Assembly (NCBI GenBank): GCA_003049465.1
Contig: PYSS01000085.1
Location: 113,445 to 177,444, forward strand
DNA length: 64,000 bases
Direction: 5' to 3'
DNA from: Magnaporthiopsis rhizophila
Lineage: Eukaryota > Ascomycota > Sordariomycetes > Magnaporthales > Magnaporthaceae
Below the pieces are notes generated by a model that saw only the letters and a program-made list of their open reading frames with translations, was not told the DNA's origin and did no database searches. This document shows, piece by piece, positions 53,402 to 64,000 of this stretch. Made by a program: the position numbers and the translations under genes. How positions within the stretch are numbered: position 1 is the stretch's first letter; each line of letters begins with the position of its first letter.

Positions 53402-55010
53402 CATGCAGAACAGGGGTCGGAAGGACGTGCATGCCTCCTGCCGCTGTGTCTTTGTGATTTTGTACTCCTACATGCTAGTACGACGCGATGCCAGTGTGTG
53501 TGCTCGGGCAAAAGGTAGAGCACGAAGCAGACCAAAAAAAAAAAAGCACAAATCTTCCGAAGTGATGTTAGGTGCCGAGTTCGCGAGCAACAAATACAAA
53601 GCTACCTGCCCAATCAGTTTGTGATCGCGGTAGCAAGCGGGACGTGTCCCAATGGCCCCGTGGCTGGATAGATAACAGATATGGTGATTCACACGGCTCC
53701 GACGTCGACACCAGTAAAACGCTGCCCCGTTTTGGCAATGTGATTCTCGGACACAAAATTTATCCCCACAGGCAAGCCAGTAATAGATGTCTTGCGACTT
53801 CGACTACTTCTTACTGTCTCTTAGACGCAGGGCTGCGCTCGTCGCGCCGGCATATCTGCGTGGCGTGACAAGAGCGGCTCAGGGGTGAACCCTGAGCCGT
53901 ACGGACGCCCACGGATCTACCACGGCACAGTTTGAGACCGTAGGGGCAGAAATATATAGAAGATTTCAAGCATACTGGTACAAAAAAGAGGCCTTATACA
54001 AAGGATTTGTCTCCCTCCCCAGGCCCATGGCGAGAATTGTACCCGAATTTGAACCCCATCCAGGCGGGCTCTGATGACGAGCAGCGAGGTGAGGCGCCGC
54101 CACTCTTCGAGTAACCTGGAACAGGACTGAGGCAGATGTGGGAGTTTTTTTTTTTTTTTTTAATTAGTGCTCGGCAACCTTGCCGCGCCCGCCATATTCC
54201 CGCGAGCTTCCCCTGGCGACAACGGCGGCCTTATTTAGGAAATACCGTATCAATTCCCTGGCCGTCCATGGCGGCCCTGTGTGGTCGGCGAGTCGATGGC
54301 AAAACGGCACCCCCCCTATACCACCGCTGGTGTCGGTATGGCAAGGATTCTATTTAGCAGACATCAGACGATCACATGCTTGTCGTCCCGCCTCCGCAAA
54401 GATGCCTCCAGCCGCCTAGGCGTGCCATTCTCACGTATTTTAACCCGTGACAACAGATCAAAATAACCCCCCGCACATATGATATATAGAAAGCGTGGCC
54501 TTAATTGATGCTAGCATTCCAGTTTTATCGGGTGGGTCTCTGACTGCTATGATATCAATTCTATCTCGATTAAGGGCCAGCCTTTTGGCGCGGCTGAACG
54601 CTTGCCGCCGACAGGATGCCGGCCGGGGTTGAAAAGAATGGACGACAGAAGGGGAAAACACTAAGCTCCATCCCCGCCCTTAGCCTTTACGACACGCTGA
54701 CAGCCATTCGACAGAAAGTCATATCGGCGACTCGTCATCAATAACACGTCCGAACCGATTCCCGACACCCTCTAGCCGAGTTTGCATCTGATATTTACCT
54801 GACGAACCATGCGGCGCTGCACCTCTCTCATCATGCCGCCGGGCTGGATCAGCGCGAGACCCGAAGTACACGCCAAGATCATGGTTGGCATCAAATAAAG
54901 GAGCGGATGTCCGACTGAGCGCCGTACCATCCCAAGATATCGACGTTCGTTCTCCTGCCCCTGGGCTAGATCCTTCCCCTCCTTCTTAGCTAGACAGCCG
55001 TCTGTTCCCC
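53402..55010. other. Long intergenic region
   Basis: No gene was recognised. It contains an A run near 53533-53544 and a T run near 54147-54162. Confidence 0.6.
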
Positions 55011-56449
55011 ATGAAGCATTTACATATTCTCTCTCTAGTTGCCACTTTGGCAGCAGCCGGCCTCCATTCGCGAGATTACGTCGGGCGCGGTCCTGGGGGT
55101 CGCCACATCGCGAGGCAGGCCGACACCGGCTGTGCCGCCGGAGCAGACGTCGGCTCGACAGATGGCGGATTCCGCAGCGTCCTGTACGTGACGAACTGGG
55201 GCATATATGGTGCCGGGTTCCTGCCTTCAGCCATTCCAGCGTCCGAGATCACGCACGTCCAGTACGCATTTGCCGACATCAAGGAAGATGGGAGCGTGTA
55301 AGATCAAGTTACCCCCTTTTATCATACTGCCCGAAGCTATGCTAACAGAGACATCGGGTCCCAATGCTCAGCGTCTCGTCCGACGAGTACGCCGACACCC
55401 AAAAGATCTTTGCCGACAGTGGCGGCGGCGGCGGCGGCGGCGGCGGCACCAAGGACGCGCACGGCATGGTGGAGCAGCTGTACCGGCTGAAGCAGGAGAA
55501 CCGGCACCTCAAGGTCCTGCTGTCCGTGGGCGGCTTCAAGTGGTCGCCCAAGTTCGCGCCGGTGGCGGCCGACGCGACCAAGCGCGCCACCTTCGTGTCG
55601 ACGGCCGTCAAGCTGATGGGCGACTGGGGCATGGACGGGCTCGACATCGACTGGGAGTACCCGGACACTGCGGCCGCCAACGCCGACAGCGTGAAACTGC
55701 TCGCGGACCTGCGGAAAGGGTTGGACGACTACGCTGCCAAGAACACGCCGTCGGGTTCGGATGGTAATTACCGCTTCACCCTGAGCTTTCCCGCGCCTGC
55801 GGGCCCCGCCAACTACCAGGCGTTTGACTTCAAGGCCATGGACGCGTCGTTGGACTTTTGGTCCGTCATGGCCTTCGACTTCGCCGGCAACTGGGACAAC
55901 ACGACGGGCCACCAAGCCAACGTGTTCCCGGACCCTTCGCAGCCGCTGGCGACCAAGGCGAGCATCGACCGGGCCGTGGCCGACTACGTGGCCGCCGGCG
56001 TGTCGCCCGCCAAGATCAACGTCGGTCTGCCGCTATACGGGCGCTCGTTCGACAAGACGGCCGGGCTCGGCATGCCATACACCCCCTCGACGGCGGGCTC
56101 GTTCGAGGGGCAGGCCGCCATCTGGCTGTACAGGGACCTGCCGCGCCAGGGGGCCACCGTCCTGTACGACGACGTGGCCAAGGCGAGCTACACGTTCGAC
56201 AACTCGACAGGACAGCTGATCACGTACGACGACGACAGGTCCGGGCAGTACAAGGCCCGGTACATTAGAGAGAAGGGCCTCGGGGGCGTCATGTTCTGGG
56301 AGGCGTCCCAGGACAGGAACGACAGCGGCAGCCTGGTCCGCAGCATGACGGGCTGGCTGGAGAAGCTCCAGTGCTCGCAGAACCTGCTTTCGTATCCAGC
56401 GTCTCAGTACGAGAACATTCGCACCAACATGGGAAAGGGGAGTGCGTAA
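55011..56449 (+). CDS. Secreted GH18 chitinase
   Basis: Two exons, 55011-55297 and 55372-56449, with a 74-bp phase-2 intron whose acceptor ATGCTCAG gives VVSSDEYADT. The protein is about 454 residues. The signal peptide is MKHLHILSLVATLAAAGLHS. The GH18 barrel has VLLSVGGFKWSPKF and the catalytic DGLDIDWEYP (DxxDxDxE), then VMAFDFAGNWDN, LPLYGRSFD and GVMFWEASQD. It should cleave chitin by the substrate-assisted retaining mechanism. A run of nine glycines coded by a GGC repeat sits in the loop after KIFADSG, unusual for the family. No chitin-binding module is visible. Confidence 0.92.
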
Positions 56450-56993
56450 AGAGCAGACCAAGGTAGAGACAGTTTTTTGAGACTTACATCGCCAGAAGCA
56501 TTACGCAGGTAATGTTTTTTTCCCTGCGTATCGATCCCCAAGACCATGTTAGCCACATCGGCGAGAGCCCTGTTTAATCAAACCCAGCCACCCAATTTAG
56601 CGTCGCTTAGTCTATGCCGTTCGAATCATACATATCCTTGACCAAGTCGTTCCAGGGAGGATCCCCTTCTCTCCATGGATGCGGTAAAGCCAAGTCCCGG
56701 ATATCTACCAATCCAAGAACATGTCAGATACAGGTGATTACTAGGAACGTACTCAGCGTTACAAGATGTTAGTTTCTCGTCCGAATGTTCTCACAGACGA
56801 GCCGCCACCCTTCGGTATTGTTATCCCAAAACCGGGACAACGCACCGATGGCAAACCTCGCTCATGTGGCCATTCTCTGTTTCCTCGTTGCAAGACCAGC
56901 GCCCGCGGTGCTCTCTTGGCCCCTTCCGTCCTTCAAGCGAACACTTGCCGGACAAAGGAGGCGCCGCGGCCATGGCACCATACACGGCCCTCT
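56450..56993. other. Intergenic region between converging genes
   Basis: 3' regions of the chitinase and the BAR-domain gene. No gene was recognised. Confidence 0.6.
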
Positions 56994-58302
56994 TCAGACA
57001 GTCCCGCTGATGCTCAGCTCCCTAATTTCCTGAAGCACCTGCTCGACGCGGGAGTCGAGGTGGCCTTGAGCGTACTGCTCCCTAGTGTCGGCATCAAGGT
57101 ATTGCTGTACTTGGGCCATGCGGCTGTAGGCCTCGGCACAGAACCGTAGCTGGATCTTGACGAGCGCCTCGAAGGATGGATCCAGGTATGGCACACGGAG
57201 GTCGATCAGTTGTGGGAGCTCGGTGCACAGCTGTTCGTTGAGCTGCTCGTATGCCGCCCTCGCCATGTCCATCTCCTTTTCGGTCCGGGGGAGCTTCGTC
57301 ACGTCCTTGTCGGGCTTCTCGGCCAGCTTCTTGACTCGTGCCCTGAGCGCATCGTAGTCGAGAAGCTTGTGTCCGCGCTTCTTGATGCCTGACGGAAAAT
57401 CGCGGTTTAGCGAATGTGGCAAATATGGCATTTGCCGGCGGCCAAACTCACATTCATTGACATCTGGGAAGTAGGAACAAAATCTAGTGATAGGCTCGAG
57501 AACTGTGGTTCTGTGAACGGTCAGCATTTGGACAAGACAGGTACGACTCTGCGGAACAAGACCAACCGATAGGGACCGTCGAGCGCCTTGATGGTTTCCG
57601 CATCAAGGTCCTCGACAGCCTGCTTGTAACTCCTGCTCACGCCGTCCTTGGCCCCCGAGTCTCCGTAGAATGCATCTATGGTCTCGGCGATCCTCATTTG
57701 TGAGGCCGTCATGGCTGCGCGTAGGGCCAAGCGCAGGAAGCGGCACGGACGTCAGAGATTGAGACATAAATATCGCGACGTGCGGTTGGTTGAGACGATG
57801 CCTACCTCTTAGCGAGTCCAGGTAGCCCTTCGCCTCCTTCTGCAAGCGATTCGATGCTGCCTCCATGGTCCGGAAGCGCCTGTGAGCCCATCCCAGTCAG
57901 ATCGCCATGTCTCCGGAGTGTCGGCGTTTGTGTGCGTGTCCGCTCGGCAACGAGCTGCGTCGTACCTCTCCTCAACCTCGTAATCTCGGTCGTTCGTCTT
58001 CTCGACGTGCCCTGTGTTCCGGTGCGGATGCTCAAGCGTCAGCTCCGGGGCTGATTTGACCAAGGGGCCCTGGTATCGGGGCTGCTTCGAGTCGTCGGCG
58101 CCCTTGGGCTGGCGGTTGAGGGCGGGGTAATTCTCTCCAGCGGGAATACTGACCAGTCTTCATCATGACCTGGGTGGTCGCGCGGTTCACATTCTTCTTG
58201 AAGCCTGAACAAAGCGGATGGGTCGGTCGTCAGCGTCGCGGCCTTAGGAAGCGACCAGGGCGGACGTGGCGCGGGGCAAAGTTTCTTACCTGCCCACGAC
58301 AT
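56994..58302 (-). CDS. hob3: BAR-domain protein, Rvs161/Hob3 type
   Basis: Seven exons on the minus strand: 56994-57388, 57452-57510, 57567-57714, 57806-57879, 57966-58011, 58154-58204 and 58290-58302 (13 bp, coding MSWAG). The protein is about 261 residues, the normal length. MSWAG-FKKNVNRATTQVMMKTG, RDYEVEERRFRTMEAA, LEPITRFCSYFPDVNE, HKLLDYDALRARVKKL and LIDLRVPYLDPSFEAL are the N-BAR hallmarks of yeast Rvs161 and fission yeast Hob3. It should dimerise with an Rvs167-type partner, curve membranes at endocytic sites and link them to actin. Every junction is in phase. The high intron number fits a conserved ancient gene. Confidence 0.92.
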
Positions 58303-58929
58303 CTTGGGCGAGATTCGACGATCGGTATGGAGGGATAGGTTGTCGGAGAGGATTCTGCTGGGTGTAAATGATCTGGAGCTATTCGCGCGGTCGTCGGCGG
58401 GTTCGTTGGTGAATGGTCGTTGGCGGTTGGTGTCGGATCGAAGGTTAAAGGTCCGACCTGCCCGGATTTGGGAACGCCAATGCGAAAGCGCAGTGACGAG
58501 GAATTGTGGCGCTGCACAGCCGCAGAGAACCGACTACGTCAGCGGGCGGAGCCACCGCCGCACGGGCGTCAGTCAATCCCCCTACCGCGCTAGTGGAAAA
58601 CGCTTCTTTTTTTTCTCGACTTGAGCTGCCAAGAGCGCTGGCAGCTGTCGTCGGCGCATCGCCAGCCGAGAGAGTCATGGAGCGCATCACGCCAGGCAGA
58701 AAAAAAAAAGATGAAACGCAGCAGGCAAAGGACAAGAGACGAAGGTTCGCCGTGGAATTGAACCCGCCCAATCTGATGTCGTTTGCACATTCCCCGCCGA
58801 TCTAAGTTCCTAAGCCACCTGGACAGAGCCAAAGCAACCCTGAACGGACTGTGACTGAGAGGACGATTCTGGAAGTCGCACCACTCTTTGACCTCCTCCA
58901 CCGTCGGGGCGGGATCTTGCCTGGCCAAA
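58303..58929. promoter_or_regulatory. Divergent promoter region of the BAR and peptidyl-tRNA hydrolase genes
   Basis: The two genes start on opposite strands about 630 bp apart. An A-rich run lies near 58700. No specific site was recognised. Confidence 0.4.
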
Positions 58930-59568
58930 ATGTCGCTCTCCATCTTCAACCTTCGGCTTCTCGTGGTCAGTCTGGGCAACCCGGCGCCGCTGCACGAAAC
59001 CTTCCACTCTGCCGGCCACATAGTCCTCCGCGCGATGCAGCCCTTGCTAGAAGCACAACCTCACTTCACGTCCGACCGCTTCGGCAAGAAGACGACCGAC
59101 ATATCTCTTGGCGACAAGTACATGCTCGTGACCTCGCCCTGCTCCATGAACACCACCGGCCCCTGGCTGGCTCAAGCGTGGAAGCAGGCCCTGCAGGACA
59201 ACTACGACCGGCGGCAGCTCGGCCTCGTGCTGCTGCAGGACGAACTGGAGCTGGAGCTGGGTGACGTGCGGACGAGGGCATGGGACAGCAGCCACAAGGG
59301 CCACAACGGCATCAGGAGTGCCCAGGCGAGCCTCAAGCCCTCGGCTTACCCTGAAAACTCAAGGTGGTGGACACGCATCCGCGTCGGCATCGGCCGGCCT
59401 GCCCAGCGGGACAAGGCCAGCGTCAGCAGCTACGTTCTGGGTGGGATGAGCGCATACCAAAAATCGCTTCTAAGAGATAATTCTGCGCCGAGTGTGCTGC
59501 GCTGTCTCGAGGAGCTGGAAATGCAGTGGCGTCAACAATGGGAAAAGGAGAGCCGCGCATCAGGGTGA
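58930..59568 (+). CDS. Peptidyl-tRNA hydrolase (Pth1 family)
   Basis: A single exon of about 212 residues from the Met at 58930 (MSLSIFNLRLLVVSLGNP); an ATG-opened frame 14 codons upstream is possible. Pth motifs are present in order: LVVSLGNPAPLHETFHSAGH (substrate Asn and catalytic His region), TSPCSMNTTGP (family KPxTxMNxSG, altered here), LQDELELELG (family HDDLD, His replaced by Gln), SHKGHNGIRS and RIRVGIGRP. It should release tRNA from stalled peptidyl-tRNA, in mitochondria or cytosol. The altered second motif is seen in other fungal members, so activity is likely but not certain. Confidence 0.82.
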   Translation: MSLSIFNLRLLVVSLGNPAPLHETFHSAGHIVLRAMQPLLEAQPHFTSDRFGKKTTDISLGDKYMLVTSPCSMNTTGPWLAQAWKQALQDNYDRRQLGLVLLQDELELELGDVRTRAWDSSHKGHNGIRSAQASLKPSAYPENSRWWTRIRVGIGRPAQRDKASVSSYVLGGMSAYQKSLLRDNSAPSVLRCLEELEMQWRQQWEKESRASG

Positions 59569-59801
59569 CGACAAGATGGTCGATGATGCGCGCCAGCCTC
59601 GTGTTGCGATTCCTCCTAAAGGACTAGCACGTGCTCGCGGGCTCGCTTATGTAGGACTTTACTCCACACGAGGCCCAGCCGCCCTTGCAGGAGCGGGTGA
59701 AGGCGCTCCATCACATTCCCGTGGCATACTCTCCCTCAAATACTGCTCCTACAAAGACTCCACCTCTATCACCAGCCATCCACATCCTGCCCGTGCCACG
59801 C

Positions 59802-60110
59802 CTACAGTGAGGCGAATATGTGCAAGTACAGGTTGGCGCCGCCGCCGAGGGAATTGTTGATGGTGGACAGGGCGCTGGTGATAATGGTGCCCTCCATGGC
59901 GGACATCAGGCCGGTGATGGACAGGAACGCCATGATAGCCCAGAAGGCAAACGACTTCTTTAGCAAGCCGTCGTACATGACGGCCTCCTCCTCCGGCTCC
60001 GGCTCGGCCTCGGGGCTGGCGGTGTTGCCGGCGGTCGCATCATCCATTTTCATCTCGCTATAATTATCACCACCGGCTTGGGCGGCGGCTGCTTCCAATG
60101 GACCGGGCAT
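59802..60110 (-). pseudogene. 5' fragment of an MFS transporter gene
   Basis: From the Met at 60110 (MPGPLEAAAAQAGG) the frame gives an acidic cytosolic N-terminus and a first membrane helix, FAFWAIMAFLSITGLMSAME, followed by GTIITSALSTINNSLGGG, the start signature of DHA2-type multidrug MFS transporters. After NLY the sequence turns to HIFASL and a stop at 59802. The remaining 11-13 helices are absent; the adjacent DNA belongs to the 3' side of the peptidyl-tRNA hydrolase gene. It is a truncated pseudogene. Confidence 0.75.
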
Positions 60111-60875
60111 GGTGACGCTGGCTTGCTCGAGTTGATACCGCCCGTGGAGGGTCGTTCGAGTTCTGTCGTCGGCCGATGTTACGTCTTTGCACTTTGGGGG
60201 ATGATACGGATCCTGTCGCCGGACCTGCAAGCCAGGTAGGTAGGTACTTGGTAAAAAAAAATTGGTACGGCTGGGTCCCATCCGCGCTCTCTCCTTCTCC
60301 TTCAGTTTCCCAAGTACCGCCGTATCTCGAGAGGAAGAGAGTTGGTCTAGGCTTGAAGGGGCTTAGCGCTCCCGGCAACCCTAATTGATTGTTAGCACCC
60401 GACGAGATGTGGCGACGGGATACAGTGACAGGGGCTTGAAAATTTAAAATAAGACCCTTTTCAACAGACGGAGAAAAAAAAGACAGAAAAGGTAAAAGCA
60501 AAGTCAAATAGGATCCAAGGGATTTGAACAGGCTGAATGCCTCAAGTTTTGATGCTGTTGCGTGGACGGGTTTGCTCCACCCTAGCATTCAAATCATCAG
60601 GAGGTATATTATATTAGCAGCGAGGGACTCTTCCATGTTTACGATGCACCCGTCAGTGCATTCGTCATTTCCGATTAGGTCGGGCGTGCTCAGCCGACAT
60701 TGGCAATCCCCGAGGGTAGGACTAGCCTCGACTAATATGTATATTGCCTCGCAGAAGGTCCTGTTTACAAAAGCAAATTGCAAAGTTTAATACTCCGCGG
60801 GAGGGGAGAATAAAAAAAGAGAACAATATTTGCAGCTTTACTCGAATGTGCGACCCAGTCCACCTAGCCCCCGCT
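60111..60875. other. Intergenic region
   Basis: No gene was recognised. GTAGGTAGGTA occurs near 60236. Confidence 0.55.
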
Positions 60876-61980
60876 CTAGTTGTCATCTCCTGTATTGCCT
60901 GCCGTATCTGCCTCCACTCCAAGTACAGTCTCCCACCACCTTCGGTAGGGTCCTTCCACCCATTTGCAGATCTCGACCAGAACGGCGAAGAGGGAGTAGA
61001 CCGATTGGAGTCTGTCGGTGCATCCAATGGAAGTGGGGCCGATGATGGCGATCTCGTCTCCCTTATCCATTGCGAAGTACAGGTCCCAGGAGCTGCCGCT
61101 GCAAAGGAGAAGGGGCATTGTAATGTCGACCGGAGATCGCAGGAGGCTCTGCATGCGCCGATGCCAGGCAGCTGTCCAGATCCCCAGCTGCAGTGCCATC
61201 TGCGGCGCCGGGGGTGCGTTTGGTCTCGATACTGACGCCGATGGGGTTCCGGAACAGGGGCTCGTAATTAGTCTGGTTGATAGACTGAATCGCCTCGAGC
61301 TCTCCGCCGATCAGGTTTCGGATAGCCTTGTGCGGCGGCTCGCGAGTGGGTTGGCTTTGGACATCGAGGACCAAGACAAAGTCAACCATTTTGTCTGCCG
61401 CCACTGCGTCCGGTCCCTGATTCTGCTTCGTCGCGACGCCCGGCAGCCATTCGTCGGCGATACCTGCGGCCATCACCGGCTCGCATCTAACGCCGCCATC
61501 GCCATTGCCAGAGACGGAGCGCGCTGCGAGTGTGAGGAGGGGCGTGAGCACCAGGTTGTTCCAGGCGAGCTCCGGGTGCTCCTGAGATCCAAGGCGAAAG
61601 GGTTAATGTCACCAGTGCGCTCTTGCACCAGCCTGGATTGAGAGGATAAGTTCCTGCTCCCTGATTCTTTCGGCTTTTCCTTCTTCACTTCTGCTTTCCA
61701 AACTTCCATCCCTTTCCGGTCTGGTCTTCTTTGTGGGCAAATTCCTCCCGAGCTGCCATCAGGCACACTAAGTGTTTTCCGGCTAGGAAGCTTCAATCCA
61801 GCACGCGTGGACAATGATGGCATGCCGGTTTCGTTTTCATTTCGATGCTGGATCAATCTACGATAACGTTTAACAATCAACTGACGTCTGGTGACTACTT
61901 GGCCCGCGATTTCGTTTGTTGTCCGAAACCGGCGAATCTCCCTCCAGCCAGAACGGCTCGGGTATTTGATCGTCATCGAG
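60876..61980 (-). pseudogene. PD-(D/E)XK nuclease-like protein, frameshifted
   Basis: The minus strand encodes a member of the large fungal PD-(D/E)XK nuclease-like family. A low-complexity N-terminus ends near a probable 47-bp intron (about 61584-61632, GTGCAA...CTCAG). HPELAWNNLVLTPLL, then KMVDFVLVLD (the acidic motif) and NPIGVSIETKR (E-x-K) follow, so the metal-binding core is intact. Near 61205 the frame shifts by one base, after which MALQLGIWTAAWHRRM and VDITMPLLLCSGSSWDLYF continue to a stop at 60876. No intron fits the shift. Either it is broken or the base is an error. The start is uncertain. Confidence 0.65.
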
Positions 61981-62064
61981 TCCTCTACCTTTCCGTTCCC
62001 GAACTTCAGTCACTTTCTTTTTCCCACACTCCAAATATTGTTCCTCGCACCCAAACGGCAAAAG

Positions 62065-64000
62065 ATGAGTGTGCTCGAAACCACTGACAGCAGCGAGGCT
62101 GAGACCCACCCGGTCGGCCTCAAGCAGCCTTTAGTCCAATACGCAGAGCACGAAGACCAGCGCGCGTACCGAAAGGGCGGCTTCCACCCGGTGCTATTGG
62201 GCGACCTTCTGCCCAAGGCCGGGACGTGCGAGAACGACCCGGCTAAAAAGCCGAGGTACCAAATCTGGAGAAAGATTGCCAACGACGCTTTCTCGACAAT
62301 CTGGCTCGCCCACGACCGCGGTGATGGCGGCGACGATGCGGGACGGTAATAGAAACCCTAGAAATATCCACCCCGTCCGACACCCAAACTCTTTTTGGGC
62401 TGACAATGGTTATTATTTAATTATAGGGGCTGGGTGTTGGTCAAAATCTGGAAAGGCTCAACCCATGATCAGTGGGAATGGAATCGCGAGACCCTGATCC
62501 TCCGCCATCTCCAGACGGCCGGCCCCGGCAGCACGCTCGCGCACCCAACCGTCCTGGAGCTCTACGATTCCTTCATCATCAGGGGTCCGAACGGGTTCCA
62601 CAACTGCCTGGTGACGGAAGTGGTCGGAAGATATGACGACTTCGTCCACCGCAGGCGCTACACGTGCTGCCCTCCCGGCACTGTCATGGAGCAGGTCGTA
62701 GCCGGAGTTGCTCAGCTGCATCAGGAGGGCATTGCGTATGGAGGTGAGTTCAAAATTCTTTGTTTTGTTTCCTTTTCTTTCTTCTCCAGTTTAACCCTCA
62801 TCTAAGCCCTGGTCTGCCCATGCTGACGGTGGAAAACTGCTAGACATACAGGAGATGAACATCGGCGTTGCCATTCCGAAGATCCAGGAGCTTGACCACG
62901 GAGACTTTGGCAACATGAACGAGATTCATCCTGTGGTCATTCGCGATACTGAGCCTGATGGCACTAATGCGGCGCAGCCGCCGTACATCGTTTCCTGCGA
63001 GGGGTTTGACCTTACAGCTTGCGCCAACGAGAAAAACGCATTGCCCAGTCTGGACGAGATCACGATCAAGATCATCGACTACGACCGAGGCATGCTTCCT
63101 TTCTTCTCTTTGTTTATATATCGCAAAGGCTGCCATACCAGCTTGCTAACATCTTCGCGGCTCCCTTTTGCCGCCCTTTTTTAACCCTAGCTTTCTGGGT
63201 CGAGAAACCCCCTCGCTCTCTTCCTGACACTTGCTCGTCGCCCAACACGCCACCCGAGATTTTCGTCTTGGACTGGCCCGGGCAGGAAACAGAAGCGACT
63301 CACTGGACAGAGAAATCCGACATTTGGGCGCTGGCCGTCTTGGTAAGACTTTTTTTCCTTTTTGTTTTCGGATTGCTGCCCCCCGAAGAAACAAAGCAAT
63401 CCTTTTCCATGAGGCCACTGTGCTAACCGAACCGAACCGCCATTCCGCCAGCTTGTCCAAGTTAGATTCGGGCACCATTTCGAGCCCTTCTACAGGAAGC
63501 GTTCCGGGCCCGAGTCTTTCAGCTGGCTCTTCAGCCTCGGCGGCCCGCCGCCGGCCGAGTGGGTTGATGTCTGGAACGCGCGCGAGACCACGCAGCTCGA
63601 GCCCACCAACCCAGTCGGGTGGAAGTACGAAGATACCTGGGCCGCGTTCCAAGAGAGCATGGCCCGCGAGGATGGCTACTGGCCGGACGACGTGCTCGCG
63701 GCGTTTGTGGACCTGCTGCAAAAGATGCTCGTCACGCGGCCCGAAAACCGCATCACGGCGGAGCAGGCTGCCAGTCATCACTTCTTCGAGCTGGAGAGGG
63801 CGCACCGGGCCACGGCGGAGTGGGCGCCGCACGTGCCGGAGGAGCGGCACGACGCGGCGCGACCTCCGTATGCGCCACGAGGGAGAGGTACTCGCCAGCG
63901 CGGACAGGCAGCAAGGCGTGGCGGCGGCGACCACCGCGACGGACGGGGGAGGGCCCAGCAGCGGCGGCGTGGGCGGGGGAGAGGAGGCGGCGCTGAGGGC
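62065..64000 (+). CDS. SRPK-like kinase with degraded catalytic motifs (runs off the window)
   Basis: Proposed exons 62065-62345, 62427-62743, 62844-63089, 63191-63342 and 63452-64000+, all in phase. HPVLLGDLLPK, YQIWRKIANDAFSTIWLAHD and WVLVKIWKG match the start of fungal SRPK-type kinases, but the glycine loop is altered. The catalytic loop reads YGGDIQEMNIGV, lacking the usual His, and the DFG position reads DYDRA. PPEIFVLDWPG stands in for the APE region, and NRITAEQAASHHFF ends the fold. The third intron uses a GC donor (63090-63190, GCATGC...CCCTAG). A basic Arg/Gly tail follows. It is probably a pseudokinase; the 3' end is missing. Confidence 0.7.

Overview
The window looks like nuclear DNA of a filamentous ascomycete (Pezizomycotina, most likely a sordariomycete). 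The genes are split by short GT-AG introns (mostly 56-142 bp) with CTAAC-like branch sites. Families are typical of moulds: DUF1996, DUF1989, amidase-signature, HeLo-like kinases, an Rvs161-type BAR protein and secreted hydrolases. Repeats are AT-rich and full of C-to-T type damage of the kind left by repeat-induced point mutation (RIP). The species cannot be named from this window.

Layout. 1-6950 is an AT-rich block of nested, dead transposons: a Ty3/gypsy chromovirus pol with its 3' LTR, further LTR copies, gag relics, a copia-type LTR, a Tc1/mariner tail and two short GC-rich insertions. 7.4-8.5 kb holds a cell-surface protein with a Kre9/KNH-like domain. 9.4-12.9 kb holds three broken secondary-metabolism genes (alpha/beta hydrolase, SAM methyltransferase, trans-acting enoyl reductase). 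13.2-18.1 kb is a decayed UPF1-type SF1 helicase. 19-28 kb carries a Myb-like protein, a broken HeLo-like pseudokinase, an RfeG-like mini gene, a C2H2 protein, a GNAT enzyme and a DUF1989 protein. 28-42 kb is dense with intact metabolic and secreted genes: EEP-family phosphodiesterase, amidase, Asn-rich protein, D-2-hydroxyacid dehydrogenase, aldo-keto reductase, Cys-rich secreted protein and DUF1996 protein. 43-45.5 kb is a second repeat island with a long inverted repeat and an internally deleted copy of the helicase. 45.6-50.7 kb is a divergent pair: an intact HeLo-like pseudokinase and a kinase-ankyrin protein. 52-64 kb carries an SGNH esterase, GH18 chitinase, Rvs161-type BAR protein, peptidyl-tRNA hydrolase, a truncated MFS gene, a frameshifted PD-(D/E)XK protein and an atypical SRPK-like kinase that runs off the window.

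How genes work together. The secreted set (chitinase, SGNH esterase, EEP enzyme, DUF1996, Cys-rich protein, Kre9-like protein) points to cell-wall and extracellular work. The HeLo-like pseudokinases, the kinase-ankyrin protein, the SRPK-like protein and the PD-(D/E)XK protein belong to lineage-expanded fungal families often suspected of roles in non-self recognition. Here two of the five are broken, which fits rapid gene birth and death. The divergent pair at 45.6-50.7 kb is the best candidate for an undescribed two-gene system. Exon coordinates were worked out by hand from splice consensus, reading phase and family conservation; they are inferred, not observed from transcripts.
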